Notes: a model not told the origin generated them from the sequence alone. A stretch of 64,000 bases of DNA from Phoenix dactylifera (GCF_009389715.1 NC_052409.1:7179605-7243604); one strand, 5' to 3'. Positions 36,426 to 50,065 are shown, counted from the stretch's first letter. Program-made: numbers and translations.

Positions 36426-38540
36426 TTTTACTCTACAAATAATAGGCTGGCATAGCTCCCTTTCGCACACTTACTTTAAAAAAAAGAGTATGTACACAAG
36501 ACCTCTTTTTGTTAGATGGCGTGGCTATTGTTGTTGCCTCTTTGAAGGCAATTCTAGCAAAAAAACCAGGGGCCATCTAGGGGAATGAAGCATTAATATA
36601 AACTACCACTTTTTCCTAATATTACTGGAAGTGGGTGCAATAATTTGAATTACTGAGTGAAAATTTTTTCATTAGAAAAGATAACACTTCAATTTTTTAT
36701 TGGACCATCTGTAACTCGGAGCATTTTAATTCAATAATGATAAACTTTAGCCAGTAAACCCTGTAAATGACATTTAAGTTTGTGTTAACCAGTTCTACAG
36801 ACAAATGAGCCCATCATTTTCAAGGTTCTAATCACCGTTCTACAAGCCAATAGAGGGTTGATGTTAAGCCTTCCAGCAGCACGCCAGTGAATCCTGTATG
36901 CAATCAATAAAACTATAACTAAAGATTGAATTGGAAATTTCACATTGTCATCATTAATAGAATAAAACTCAAGAGAGTGTTCTTATTACATAGGAGAAGA
37001 TGGTGAACCATGTATGATCCAATTGGAAGAGAAAGAAAATTTTTTTCAACCCGCTCAACTCGAATTAGTCAAAAAATAATTAAAAGAAGATGAAAAAATT
37101 GCAAAAGTAGGATTTAAGTTTTATTTTCTTTCATTGATACTCCACACCTTATAGACTGAGGTATATAGCCTCGATTTATAAGATTAGTAAGGTCTTTCTT
37201 TTATAATTCGCGTTGGATTCCTCTCCTAGTTCAAATAGGATTAGATCTCAAAAAGTAAGTATGATTAATAAAAATAATTAAAAAAATAAAATTCTATAGG
37301 AGGTAGATCTCGATTGCTATATTAATCTTGCCTTCTGTTGCTTTATCAATTTTTTTGCAGATTGAAAGATAACATTCGGTCAAAATCTTTTCCAAAAAAG
37401 AAAGTTTCAATTCGAACAGTCCATTTTAGAGCCCAAGTGATAGAATTTTAATCCAATTTAACCTCTTAGGGGTAGGCCCAAAGGTGGATTTTTTTTTAAA
37501 AAAAAAAAAGTATCTCAATCGGACATCATGTAACCAAATTATGACCTTTCGAAATTTGATATACAGTTCAGCTTTCCAAAATGGCAGATCTTGCTCCTGG
37601 ATCTTATCTAGCCTGCTCGTAGCAGTGAAAGTGAACCATATCGAGTACGAGGATCATCCTAAATTAATGTATACCGAGAATGTATATGGTGGTTGGTTGT
37701 TTGATTAAATTGCCAGCCATCAATAATGTTTAGGCTTTGCCCTTTTTTTTTCCTTTTAACTTTGAAGCTGGCAAGGCAAAATACTAATAATTTTAGCATC
37801 ATATACCATTATCTTATAAGAAATTATATCCTGCACCATATGCACCAGCGTGAGCTTCATTTATGAGCTTGTCTTAGGAAAGAGATGTGATGATTGGCGT
37901 GGTGCATATGGTGTATGGTATATTTTCTCTTATTTCACCCATTCCGGTCCGCTTTTTGGACAAGTATGGGATCTCGCCCGGCTCATAGTGCTACAGCTAA
38001 TTACAAAAATAAGCAGTTCAACCTCTTTGCCTCTCCGGCTACTATTTCCTCTTATCCATTCTTTCAACTATTTTTGATTCAGGGGAAGGAAAATATACCA
38101 CAAGGCAAGCATTATAAGAAAGCCCAATGGCTCCGTTTGGCAGCTCTTTAATTGACAACAGAAGCAAAATAGAAAAGGCCTCACTCCTCATCAAGCTTTT
38201 TTTTTTTTCGATACAACAGCATCTCACACCACACGTACATGAGTACAACCAACAAAATCAAAAAAGAAAAACTGACGGAGAGAAGAAGGAACAGCTGCTT
38301 TCTCCTAAAGAAAATTTTGCTCATATAAGATAGATCACCTTACCAGATCTTATTGTTAGATCTTCTTCTCTGAACCTTCCATTGCACTACCACCATTGAT
38401 AAAACCAACCACTTTTCACCCTGTTAAATTGGAAAAGCCACTAAACCTGTTCATATGGTTCTTCCATGCAGTCCTGAAAAATATTTATAGATCAAGGAAG
38501 TAATGAAGGAGGAAAAAGTACTTAATCTCAACTTGGATCA
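36426..38540. other. Gene-free stretch
   Basis: AT-rich intergenic DNA. It contains the dispersed repeat at 37128-37330. Short open frames show no recognisable domain. Confidence 0.4.
37128..37330. repeat. Dispersed repeat, copy 1 (shared with 56264-56445)
   Basis: Shares with the second copy the order ATTGATA-TCCACAC, then ACTGAGGTATATAGCCTC, then TTTATAA, TTCAAATAG or TTCGAATAG, AATAAAAATAATTA or AATAGTAATAATTA, and AAATTCTATAGGAGGTA. About 200 bp is alignable by eye. It is non-coding, probably a MITE or LTR fragment. Confidence 0.7.
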
Positions 38541-41500
38541 TGTAATATCCGGGCCCAATTTGAACCCAAAACCTTTTTGGGCCTGTACTTGAGCATTTGG
38601 GCCCATTGTTGGCAGCCATTTGATTGTTGCTATCTCATGCCTAAGGATGGATGTGACTAGGGTAGGGACAGCTGGGAAGCTGTGGAGGGCCCAGCTGTTA
38701 GGCCCTTCACGAGGAGGAAGCTGGGGGTAACACGTCACCCCAGCTAAAGATCCTGATGTTGTGTATTCCTAGGGCTCTCTCTCTCACTGTACCCCCTCCT
38801 CCTTCCTTCCTCTTTTCTGTGAGAAAGGGTTGCCGAACCCACATCCGTCGCCGGAGAAGATGCTCGTGGTACCTTTCCCCCCCCGGAAGCTAGGTAAGCC
38901 CCCTGCCTTCTCTCCTCTTGATTTATTTAGGATAACAAAGAAAGAATGAAAGCAAAGAAGATGAAAGGGGAGGGGGTTACCCGTGCGCGGCCAGGGGCGT
39001 CGCCAACAGCGTGAACGCTGCCGGCCTCGGCTTGGCCGCAGGTACAGGCCGCGGACCGGCTGCGAGCACGGCCACAGACACGGCCGCAGGAGTCAGCCGC
39101 AGGCGCCGCCGGCCGTGGCGTGACCCCAAGCTCGGCCTCTCCCGAGCTGCCTCCTCTTCTTCCTTGAGATGGGAAGGGGAGGAGATCAGAGTGGAAAGAG
39201 GAAAGGGAGGAGAAGGGAGAAGAAGAAAGAATGAGAGGAGGAGAGGAAGACTCGGGATAACAAAGAAAAGAAGAAGAAAAGAAAGAAGAAAGAAGGAAAG
39301 AAGAAAAGAGGAAGAGGGGACTCACCGGCTCGTCATCGTGTGCGGCGGCCGCCGGCTTCGGCCGCGAGCACCGTCGGCACGATTGTCGACTGCAGGCGCG
39401 GCCGAGAGCGCCGCGGGCTCGGCCGGGGACGCCGCGGGGCTTGGCCGCGGGCATCGGCCGCAGGCGCGGCCGAAGGCGTCATGGGCCTGGCCACGGACGC
39501 CGCCGGTCGTGGCCTGTCCCCCTTCCGCTCGCCGTTTCCCCCTTCGTCGGAGAAGGGAGGAGGAGATCGGGATGAAAGAGAAGAAGGGAGGAGAAGAAGA
39601 AGCTTCGGGAAGGAGAAGAGAAGAAAAGGAAAGAAAAAAAAAAGAAAGAAGAAAAAAAAAAGAAAAAGAAAAGAAAAAGAAGGAAAAGAGAAGAAAAGGA
39701 AAAAAAAAATGAAATGAAATGGGTTTAGCCAAATTTGACTACCCAAGCCCAATTAGACTGGGCTAAGTCTAAATCCGAGCTCAATCAGATTGGGCTAAGT
39801 CTGGACGAGCCCAAACTATAAATTGGGTTAAATCCGAGCTAATTTAAGTTAAATTAAAATGGGTCCGAACCCAATTAAGCTGAGTTGGTCTCAGCAGACC
39901 TAATTGATTGTGAATCGGCCCAAATGAGCCACATTGACCAAATCAGAGGACCCAATTGGCTAGAAAAAGTTGGACTGAATTATAAACGAGGCCCCATCCT
40001 TTAATTAAAAACCCAATCAACCCATGTAGACCCAATCTGGTTTTAAATCGAACCCCAAAGGCTTCAAATTGGATTTGGGCTAGATCCTTGGATGGGATCC
40101 AAGCAAGTAAGTTCATAATATGATGAACTAAGAAATTTTATAATAAATAAATGGGGAATAATGTAATCCCTATGATGTTGTTTTAGGTGATTAAGGATTT
40201 GTCACCTGGACTTGAGCAATTTGGAAAGCGAATTGATGTAAGTAATCTATCTTAATCTTATCGTAGATCTTGTATTACGTTTTATAAGATGAACCAGTGT
40301 TTTTCATACAATTTGAATTGTATACATGATTTGTGAAGAAAGTAAGTAACCTGTTCTAATCCTGTTATGGATCATGTCATGTTATTAATGTTTTCTCAGC
40401 ATTTTTTTAAGTATATATGTTTCATGCATAATATGTTACAATGCATAAATAACTTGCATGATCCCAGAAGCTATGGCTATGTATGCAACATGATGATGCT
40501 GATATTTTAATCATGCATGTAAGTTAGTATAATGAAATACTATCTAGCCAAGAGGCACTATTATAATGGGCTCAAAGATGCTACTGATCGAATGCAACTG
40601 AGCTGGCCTTGCTAGTGGCCGAGAATAACTTCGCTGGCCTTGCTAGTGGCCGAGAATGACTAGTTGGCCCCGCTAGTGGCCGAATGGACTTCGCAGTAGC
40701 ATCCGAGAGAATGGACCACGGCATGCCGGGGGCACGGTTTCATATGCATACTTTATGAAAATGATATTTGAAGCATGATCATGAGGCTCATTTCAGAGCC
40801 TGGGTATATGAGGCGGGTGTTTCCAAATCCTGCAGATGCGTTTTGGGGAGAAGCAAAATCGGTGAGGGGTGAAGGACGCTTGCGTGAAGCCCCGGAACCG
40901 GCCAACATCTGGCAGGGGAGCCCCGTGTTTCCCCCTCATGTGGGCCCGATAGTCACATGCCCTGTGCAGGCGGGCCGTGACATTTATGAACGTGCCTGGC
41001 CAAAGCATACATTGTTTTACAATGGGTTTTTGAATATATGCTTATGAAATGTTGTATTTTGCTAAAACCGCTATCTCCTTTAAATGATGCTAATCGCATG
41101 AAATTCTTATGTTTTATGAAAATTCTGTTTGACTGAAAATACTGCTTTGTTTTCCAAGCATACATATTTTGCCATGATAAATTGTGAGATAATACGCATG
41201 TCAGCTTCTCAAACCCTGCATAAACATGGTTACCATTATGTTCGATCCGGTAAGATTATGTATGATTACTTACTGAGCCGTGTAGCTCACGTCTGTTTAT
41301 GTTTCATTTTCTTTCAGATCCTCATCACTGATAGCTTCCAGAGACACGTTAATTTGGTATCAGGGCTTCTTTCTTTTGGGGTAAAGCAAGTATACTTTTG
41401 TGTACATAAACTACATAGAAGCTCTGTATTTGGGTACTGACCAGCATGTTGTATTAAGAATGCTTTCATATGAAAAGATTTGGTTGGTTTGACTACCCTG

Positions 41501-41586
41501 TTACCCAGGTATGAGGTTGCGTGCTATTGTGGGCGGTAGTCGGCAATAGCACGGCCGTGTCACGGATCCGGGTCTGGGGCATGACA
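38541..41586. mobile_element. Solo LTR, 3,046 bp, of a large LTR retrotransposon
   Basis: Starts TGTAATATCCGGGCCC and ends GGTCTGGGGCATGACA, the TG...CA termini of an LTR. Perfect 5-bp duplications GATCA flank it (38536-38540 and 41587-41591). No reverse transcriptase, integrase or second LTR is present, so it is a solo LTR left by recombination between two LTRs. The part near 41250-41330 (TTACTTACTGAGCCGTGTAGC) resembles long LTRs of Del/Tekay-type Gypsy elements, but lineage is not proven. It contains low-complexity purine-rich blocks (39160-39320, 39560-39720) and GC-rich DNA (38980-39500). Confidence 0.88.
40603..40690. repeat. Short tandem repeat inside the solo LTR
   Basis: Three copies of a roughly 34-bp unit containing TGGCCTTGCTAGTGGCCGA or TGGCCCCGCTAGTGGCCGA. 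Confidence 0.8.
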
Positions 41587-41591
41587 GATCA

Positions 41592-44199
41592 AACAATTAC
41601 TGCATTCATTCCCATGTAGTAAAACTGAGATTTTTGGAGAAGCAATTTGATCTTGTCCAGAAGAAAATTAAAAGCAAAAGAAACAGGATAGCTCTTTGCT
41701 GTTTTTTTTTTCTTCTCTCTCTGAAAAAAGGATCCATAGATAAACTTATAATGAAATAAACAATCTGATCAATAAACTTTGGGTGCCTAAACAGCAGCAA
41801 GATATTCAAAGAAAATTGTTTTGCTTCATTACATAGGTGCCTCCTATTTGTCAGAAAACTCATCACCCCTCTCTTTTTAAGATATTCCAAAGGATGTCAT
41901 AACTTGCACCTTCCCAGCATCCTAAATTCAACTGTAGGCGGAGGGGCACTTCCTGCTCACCCAATGATGGAAGTGGAGATGGTAGGTGCAGATTATCTGG
42001 GTGGATATTAACACAAAGCTGTCTTGCCACTTGGAAAGAAAATGCTTAGAACAAATTCCAAATGATCAAATTTATTTAAAAAAATATATGGCTTTAAGTT
42101 TATCCCTGTGTGAGTTCGAGAGTGCGTGCGTGCATGCTCACGTGTGAAAGAGAGAGAGAGAGAGAGAAATTTATCATCTTTAAGGCATTTGGACCTACCC
42201 TACTATTACTATCGTATTCTTTTTTATCTCCTTTCGGGCTATCCAATGTTGGTGGCACATCCACATGATCACTAGATCCAACATAGCAACTTGTTACCGT
42301 GATAAGTTGTTGGAAGTCTCCTTCCTTTGGATAGTTTATAATGTCGAGAAAGGGTTTTGTTTTATATTGCTTGTGTAGAATTTTTTAAATAGCTTTATAA
42401 GCATTCATATCTTACACATATATGTTCAAGTAAGATTTTTGGTGGAAATTTGTGGGAAAAAGTCAATATAATATTAAAATTCAAATTAGCTATAAATTTA
42501 TTTATTTATTTATTTTTATTACACTAATGTAGTTTTTTTTTGTACAACATAAACTGCGAAAGGTAGTTTTTATCGGTTTTGTACAAAAATAACTGCATGA
42601 GCAGTTATATTTTAAACAGACACTGTTCCAATAGCTGTGTTGGTTCAAGATTTAGTTCAGGATTATAAATAGCCAATGTCATTCACAGATTTCCAAGAAC
42701 TTCTTCTTCTTCTAAACTTTTCATTTAGTCGTTATGGAGAATCCTAGTTTTGTTGGCTAGGATTCTATCTCGGTTTTGTTGTATCCTGAAGCGAATTTGC
42801 TGGGTCACCAACAACAACATAGTGGAGGAAAAATTTGCTTAAGGACAATATTAATTTACGCTTCAAGATCGGTTTCAAATACTATAGTTTCAACATAAGT
42901 AACTACACAATAAAATCTGGAATAACCTTTGCAAAAAAAATGGCCTGTTATTGTTACTTAAAACATATTTAGCCCATGACAACTATAGCCACAAATAGTG
43001 TTACAAAAAACATGGAAAATTCTTCACCATTTCCTCATCTGTGTCTTGTCAACATGAATCAATACTTCAATCGTTTAGGTTAGCATGGAATTCTCCTCCA
43101 CTTCAGCTTTTTTTTGGGCATCGAAAACTTCATTTTAGCTTAGTTGGTTTCGGAAACCTCCTTATCTGTCAATAGTAGTTGGAAAAATTCATTGCCCAAA
43201 ATATGGTCCACACTTGTAATAGGAGAGCACTCATCTTGGGGTGGGTTTTCTATTTAAATATTTTTAGCAGTTCTCCGCTTGGTACTTGGCTACCTAATAT
43301 ATACCATGGGCACGATAATTGGTACACCAAAGTTGTATCTTTCTCGATTCTCTTATATTAGGGAAATGCCCTATTAATGCTCTATCGCCCGCACCGAATA
43401 TGAACCAAACTATCTCAAGATCTTCTGAACCCAGCTCATGTATTGCTCTAATGGGTGAACAACCCAACCCTTGGAACATGCTAAAGCCCCAAGTGACGAA
43501 GAGCCATTCGAGGTGTCAAATCAACTTGGAACATATCCTTCTTGTTTGGGTGAATGCTAGTGTAAAATATTTGCATGGTCTTATGTTCATCAAAATTAGA
43601 TACAAGTTGATGTATAACGTGTTTTATTTTAATGTGATCCTTGTATCTTCTCTCGATTCCAGATATTAGTACCTAAAGATGGATTGTGACACTAGGAGTG
43701 GTCCTTGGCCTCACTGATTGGTTTGTTGGGGCCATAGGTTAGGCATGACATGCACTAATAGTCATAGGTTGGAATGTCTATTTCTCTTGGACTCCAGCTG
43801 TTCGCTTAAATGAACCAAGACCTTTTCTCCTTCCTTCCTCCTTAAATATCCCTAAGATTGAGGTTAGGAGATGGTGACATCTATATCTAACTACTCCTGG
43901 CATCCTCTTCCCCTCCCACACATTTCTTAACACCTCTTATGGTATCATCCTCCAATTATATATCATAAACCATCAGAAAGGACTATGGTTTGAGGCATGA
44001 ATTGATACATGTTAGGTGGAAAGAAAAAGGTTTTGGCGGTGCTCTAATTTGGGTGGCCGTATTTGATCGACATCATCCTTTGCTACACCTCATCAAGATT
44101 AGAAAATGAGATAGTGAAAGACATGTTTATTTTTCTCGCCATCCCCTAATTTTTTTCTCGATCGTATCTTTCACACAAAAGGACTCATCTTCCTTTGCA
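41592..44199. other. Gene-free stretch
   Basis: AT-rich intergenic DNA with no recognised gene. A (GA)n microsatellite lies at about 42148-42168 and a short TTTA run near 42500. Open frames are short, without known domains or codon bias. Confidence 0.4.
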
Positions 44200-44340
44200 T
44201 GTATCCACCGTTGGATCATGCAATACTTGCTTCGAGATCTATGCAGTGGATGTGCTTTGACACCTGTGCAAAGTGTAATCCAATAGTCAGCATCGTGAAA
44301 AAAGGTCAATCATTCTTTAGCATGAAAAATATAGCGCAAC
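44200..44340. repeat. Dispersed repeat, copy 1 (with 49925-50065 and 50395-50510)
   Basis: Contains GTTGGATCATGCAATA, CTTCGAGATCTATGCAG, a GTGCAAAGTGTAATCCAATAG tract and GCATGAAAAATAT. The same blocks, in order, occur in the second copy and partly in the third. Non-coding. Confidence 0.65.
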
Positions 44341-45471
44341 CCTCTCTATCTCATGTTCTATGTTTGGGCTGTGTTATTTGCTTTTTAAAGATCATATTTT
44401 GCGGGGCTCAAATATTACTATTTCTCTCACATCCATGCATGAAAATATGTGGAGATGCTTTCTTGGAAAAAGAAAACATGCATTTCTTGCGCTTTAAGAG
44501 TAAGTTTTTGTAAAGATTAAAGTCAATTTAAATTTTAAAATGAAAAATATGGCTAACCATCCTACCTTTCTCGCAATTTTCTGTTTGATCCTCACATGAT
44601 AAATGGCCTATGTTTCTACTCCTGAGTACGTTTCACATTGTTGCGAAGACTCAATTCATCAAATATGACATATAAACATGAGGAGGGGTAAAATTAGTCT
44701 CACACCTTGATTCAATCAATCCATCTTCACCTAACCTAATTATATGATTAGCTTTATTAACTAATGTTTGGTGCAACAAACTTTATATATATTTATTAGC
44801 ATGCAAATTAAAGCAGGATTATTTCTCACATTTAGCACATCTCTGCCTCCCATATCATTAACAAGAACTATAGTTACTTTTACTCTATTGAACTATTGTT
44901 GTTTTGGCACCCAAACACCCTTGAGCTCCTCCTACATGTACTTGTCAAAAGATATTTTAGAACTAGCTAAAATGTAGACCACATGGTTAATTAGTGACAA
45001 TCACAAAAATGAGACAGTCAAGTACCATCTAAGAATTGAACCGTATTCTTTGGTTGTTAAGCACAGAAATGCCACAGGAATTAATTGCTTGCTTATCCCA
45101 TTTACATGTTAAAAAAAGTTAAACCTGCACACCATGTACCATCACCTACTTGTACTTTTAGGTATTAAATAGATTTCCTTACAATAAATGAAGGGCCATG
45201 TTCTAGCAGACCATCATATCGGTAAAATTTTCAATTGGAGAAGTATAGAAATTAGCAAGGGAGCTTTCACAGGTTGTTTGTTACTGTAGCATTACTTTCC
45301 AACAAGGTTGACCAGAGAAGCAAGGAGTTGTTAATGAGACGTGTACTAGACCAAATAAATAGAAGATCAAAAGCTGGTATGGATATCAATACATGGATCA
45401 CTTTCATCAAAGATTTGTCTTTGGTAGGTACCCAAGTAAAATCAACATCACTGTAATGAAAAGATTTGATC

Positions 45472-45782
45472 ACCGAGGTGGTAGCACAAATGAAATGAAA
45501 CTTTGTTTTCATCAATATGGCCCAGATTCGAAATAAACAGACGTCGTTTAAATATGAAGACCGGATACCCTCCGTCTGGACGCGCTCGATGGGAACGCTT
45601 CTGGTCCGTGGATAGTGCTGAGATGATATACTCACACATGAGTAACCACGAGTCGAGAAGGATATGAGCATATTGTTTATATGCATCGGACATTTCCTAG
45701 TGGAAGAAGAGCTCAGTGGGGCAGCTACGCGGATGGGGTTAATTCTCCTCCCCTTTCTTTTTCTAAGCAAAAAAAAAAAAAA
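45472..45782 (+). mobile_element. tRNA-derived SINE, copy 1
   Basis: Starts ACCGAGGTGGTAGCAC. A pol III B-box-like GATTCGAAAT lies at 45525-45534. It shares ATGAAGACCG, ACTCACAC, ACATTTCCTAGTGGAAG and the poly(A) 3' end with copy 2 at about 54811-55152. No clear target duplication was seen for this copy. Confidence 0.7.
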
Positions 45783-46151
45783 TTGCAAAAATCTTTGCAT
45801 AGGATTTAGTTTTCGAATATTGCCAAAACACTAACCCTTACTATAGTTATGAGCTTAGAATAGCTTATCAAAATTTTAGTTTATAAATAAATTAATTACT
45901 AATTTTATTTTATAAAGATAAAAAAGTTATTTTTAAATTCTATTAAAAATATACATATTTTTTTATATCCTTAGATAAGTATTATATTATTTAAAATTAT
46001 TTTTATTATTATTTTTTTCTAGATGATACTCAGGTTTTATCAAAGTTTAGCAATTTGATTAATATTTTGTTAATTTATGAATTAAAATATTAGATAAAAA
46101 TAAACTTGTGTAAATTTTTCAAGAATGTAAATATAATTTAATATTATTTTT

Positions 46152-46187
<36 letters not shown>
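46152..46187. repeat. (TA)n microsatellite
   Basis: A run of about 17 TA units, 570 bp upstream of the receptor-like kinase start codon. Confidence 0.9.
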
Positions 46188-46553
46188 ATGGCCCACCCCT
46201 TGCGGTCTTCCCATCTTAATTGCCATCGTACGTATCACGTTCTACGACTTCGGGAGAGAAGATCGCCTTGGTCCTCGGTCCCCGAGTCACCTTCCCGGCT
46301 TCCCCTCGACACTTTCCGACTGCTTTTTGACCAGTCCAGAGGTGCACCAACTCCAAAACGGCTCATTCTTTTTTCCAGCAAGATTAAACGCTGATGCCCT
46401 CGACGTTTTTATTTCACTTCATGCATCCACGTCACCACCCCGCTCCATTTTGGCTCCCTGAAATCAACAGCAGCCCACCCCGAAGACCTCGTGTACACTT
46501 TATTAATTATTATTAAATATTCATCAAGAATTAAAAAATCTTATATGCAGCCA

Positions 46554-46561
46554 TATAAATA
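46554..46561 (+). promoter_or_regulatory. TATA box (TATAAATA) for the receptor-like kinase gene
   Basis: Canonical TATAAATA about 195 bp upstream of the ATG at 46757. Transcription would start near 46590, giving a leader of about 165 nt that is CT-rich, as often in plants. Confidence 0.65.
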
Positions 46562-46756
46562 CTCCTCCATTCCTTCCTTTCTCCCCTGCCTCTCCCCTGT
46601 CAGGGCTCTGATATCGCTCAGCAGATTCAGTCGAGTTTCTTTTATTATTTCTACTCCTAATTTATAAGCCCAAATAGATCCCGTTCCCCTCCTCCGCCGG
46701 AGTAACTTCATATTATATACATAGAGCCGGAGACCGAGACCGGGAGCGAGAGAGGA

Positions 46757-47950
46757 ATGGACCTCCCTCTAGCTCTCGGCATCGCCTCCGCCGCTTTTAT
46801 CCTCTACGCCGCTATATTGTCCATCGCCTACCTTAAATTCCTCCGCTGGCGCACCCTACCCTGCTCCGCCGATGAGGAGAGCGGCCCGGCCGAGTCCGGC
46901 GTCGCCGACGTAGCCGATCCCGCGGCCGCCGAGATCACTAAGGAGGCGGTCCGACGGTACGGGTGGCCGGAGGTGGAGTCGCTCACCGGTAACTTCACCG
47001 CGGAGGTGATTGGGGAGGGAGGCTTCAGCACCGTCTACCTCGCCTGCCTCCCTGGCGCCGCCTCCTCCCTGGCCGCCGTCAAGGTCCTCCGCAGCGGCGA
47101 GCGTCTCCACCGCGCCTTCCTCCAGGAGCTCGACGTCCTCCGCCGCCTCAGCCACCCCCGCATCGTCCGCCTTCTCGGCTTCTGCGACGACCGAGGTAAT
47201 GCTTAAGCATTAAGAGATCCTCCCCTCCACCCAACTCTCACTGCCTCTGAGTCCAGATTGGGGTTTACCCTTTTTCTATTCGCAGAGGAAGGGGTTCTGG
47301 TGTTGGAGTACGTGCCAAGTGGAAGCCTCCACGAGAAGCTCCACGGCGGCGGCGCCCTTGCGTGGGCGCGGAGGATGCGGATCGCGTACGAGGTCGCCGG
47401 CGCCGTGGAGTACCTCCACGAGGGGTCCGGCGAGCTCCCGATCGTCCACGGCGACATCACGGCGTCGAACGTCCTCCTCGACAGCCGGCTCGACCCAAAG
47501 CTTTGCGACTTCGGGTCGGCCCGGGCTGGGTTCTCGTCGGCGGTCCGCTCGGCCGGGCCGATGGTCGGGTCCCCGGGCTACGCTGACCCGCACTACCTCC
47601 GGACCGGGATGGTCTCGAAGTCCACGGACGTTTATAGCTTCGGAGTTCTCCTGCTGGTGCTCATCACGGGGCTGCCGGCCGTCGGATCGGAGGAGGGAAG
47701 GGTTTTGACGGTGGAGATGGGGCCGCGGCTGAGGGAGGCGGAGGGAAAGGCGTGGGAGGTGGTGGACCCCAGGCTATGCGGGGAGTACGACGCCGCGGAG
47801 GCGGCGGCGATGGCGGCGGTCGCCGCTCGCTGCATCGGAGTTCAGCCGAGCCTCCGGCCGTCGATGGCGGGCATTCGGCAGATCATGAGGGAGAAGGTGT
47901 CCTCCTCGTTATCAGCCGTCGATGGGGGATCAGACGGTAAAGAAGAATGA
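46757..47950 (+). CDS. Membrane-anchored receptor-like kinase (At1g33260-type)
   Basis: Two exons, 46757-47195 and 47286-47950, joined in phase (donor G|GTAATG, acceptor TTCGCAG) to give 367 aa. One transmembrane helix lies at about residues 5-27, with no ectodomain, so the kinase should face the cytosol. Kinase landmarks: glycine loop GEGGFS (86-91), Lys109 in AAVKVL, alphaC Glu124, catalytic loop HGDITASN (201-208) and DFG (221-223). His-Gly-Asp makes it a non-RD kinase. The Lys usually two residues after the catalytic Asp is Thr205, so activity may be altered. The family is close to Arabidopsis At1g33260 and related receptor-like cytoplasmic kinases. GC-rich compared with the region. The substrate is unknown. 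Confidence 0.9.
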
Positions 47951-49924
47951 TCTTTAGTCTCCATCGACAACTAAAACGGAATGAGGGCCGGCAGGAGAGA
48001 AGGAAAGAAAAAGAGCAAACTAAAGCTGTTACAGGTGGAAATGGGAGAAATGATTAGTCTAAGTTTGTCGGTGTTTCTAGAAGGGGTAGTGATGTAAATA
48101 GTAACGTTCTTAGCCGACGGCAGTTTCATGGTGTTAATGACATATGCATGACTCGCATGTTTGGTGCTGCATGGGACCATGACATCACATGAACGTTGCT
48201 CAAGTCTTTCCAATTGAACCAATTACATGCATAATTGCATATTTCTAACCTTCAATTTTTTCTTAAAAAACTTATATAGACGATTTTTGCTTGTTTCATA
48301 CTGTAACAAAAGGACAATGTGAGGTGATATAATAATAAGCTTAGTTGAACGAATTATATGTTTACCTGTATTTTAATTTCTTTATCTTTTAGTTAACCAT
48401 GAACTAGCATTAGAAATTAAAGAATCCACTATCCAAAGAATCAATGCATCGATTAGAAGCGGTATGATTCCATACAACTATGGTTCAATAAATTACATGG
48501 CACATAACAGGTGATAATAAAATGATGGATGATTAATTAAATTCTTATCATTAGACTTATTACCTCAAAGAATTTCATAGATAAGGAGTTGTATCATGCA
48601 AGAAGTATTTTATGGTTTCGTTCTTTAAGCATGCATTTTTAAGCCAATATCGTTCATGTCCTCCACTTGCTGCGAGTTCAGCTATTTCATAGTCCGGCAA
48701 GCTATGTCCTCCCAAGTGATTTGCAAGTTGATGGTTATATATGATAATTAGGTCTTGCTTTAGAAAACATCAGATATTTTAAGTTTATTTAATCAACCAG
48801 GAGGACCTTGAGTAAAACTGAAGTTCGATGCTGTACTGTGGGAGTGGAGACTTCTTCTGACTAGAATTAAAGCTGATAAATACTAGCCCATACCATGCCA
48901 TCATCACAGCCATGAAATCCACCACATAAATGACTGATCCTCTGACGGTCCCAAAATATTTGTCTTTTATTTATAAGATGAAAAATGCTAGATGGAATTA
49001 GGAGGCAGAGTAAAGTATGTGGTCATAAAAATTCAGAGCTAATATCTTTCCCAAGTCTTATCTTTTTCTTTTTAGATAAATTGGATAAAATTAAATCAAT
49101 CTAGAATAAATATATATTTATGAGAACTAAAAAAAATCAAAAATAGAGAAGAAAGATCAGCTGTAGATTCTCATAATATAGTTCGGATATGGTTGCCCAT
49201 ATAGATCTTGTCTATTTTCATTGATTTTGAGAAGCAGATCAGAGTTTGATGAAGTGTTGCTTCAGTGGCAGCAGTGTTGGTCCTTTTCTCGTCATCTTAC
49301 TAAAATAATGGTCTAGATACGATTAATTGGCTTTGATCCATTCAAGGTGGATTAGGTCAAATAGACTCAACTCATCTTGGATTTGATGATGCTATGGTTG
49401 GAGTAATGGATGCAACTTGCACTATTATAGTTTTTTACTTTTTTAAGTCTTGAGCTTAGCTTTTTCCTGTGCAACGAGGTTGAGTTTTGGCTCCTTGATT
49501 TCGTAATTGGCTCCTGGGAATCAAATACCTAGAAGTAATTGGTATATCTACGATTTAATATGTGGTTGGCTTCTAGGCTTTTGGGATCTTCATGGTTCAC
49601 CTTCCAACGAGTAAGTTATTTTATTTTATTTTATATCTTCTTTTTCTTTCTTTTCTGTCCTGGAAATATTGGAATACCTGAACCTTTTTTCCTGTCTCAT
49701 GATCTTATCTCATTCTCTTAATGTCATCTAAAAAGCCGAACTACAATTAGCTGACAAGCATCGGTCCATATCAGCAGTCTTGAAAAATTTCATCGCCGTT
49801 GAGTTAGTCTTCTGGTTGATGATCACAGTAGCATTAAGTCCATAGGAAACGACGCGAAAGCCCGCAGCTCCATTCAAGTAAAAGGCGGGTTGTTTCTTTG
49901 GCTCGCAAGAAGGATTCAGCTTCA
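47951..49924. other. Gene-free stretch
   Basis: AT-rich DNA after the kinase gene. The first 200-300 bp should be its 3' UTR. No recognised gene or repeat was found. Confidence 0.4.
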
Positions 49925-50065
49925 CGGATCCACCCTTGGATCGCGTAATAGGCGCTTCGAGATCTATGCAGGTGGATGAATAGAAAAGTTTGAGTACTTT
50001 AAGAGTTGTGCAGGATGCAATCCGATGGAGATCTATTGTTCGTTCGCACGAAAAATACAACCCGA
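49925..50065. repeat. Dispersed repeat, copy 2
   Basis: Carries CCCTTGGATCGCGTAATA, CTTCGAGATCTATGCAG, TTGTGCAGGATGCAATCCGAT and GCACGAAAAATACAA, matching 44200-44340 in order. Confidence 0.65.

Noticed and set aside
39011..39712. 233-aa open frame rich in Arg, Glu and Lys
   Set aside because: It lies wholly within the solo LTR, is low complexity from purine-rich repeats and has no domain.
45267..45800. 177-aa minus-strand open frame
   Set aside because: Most of it is antisense SINE sequence. No domain was recognised.
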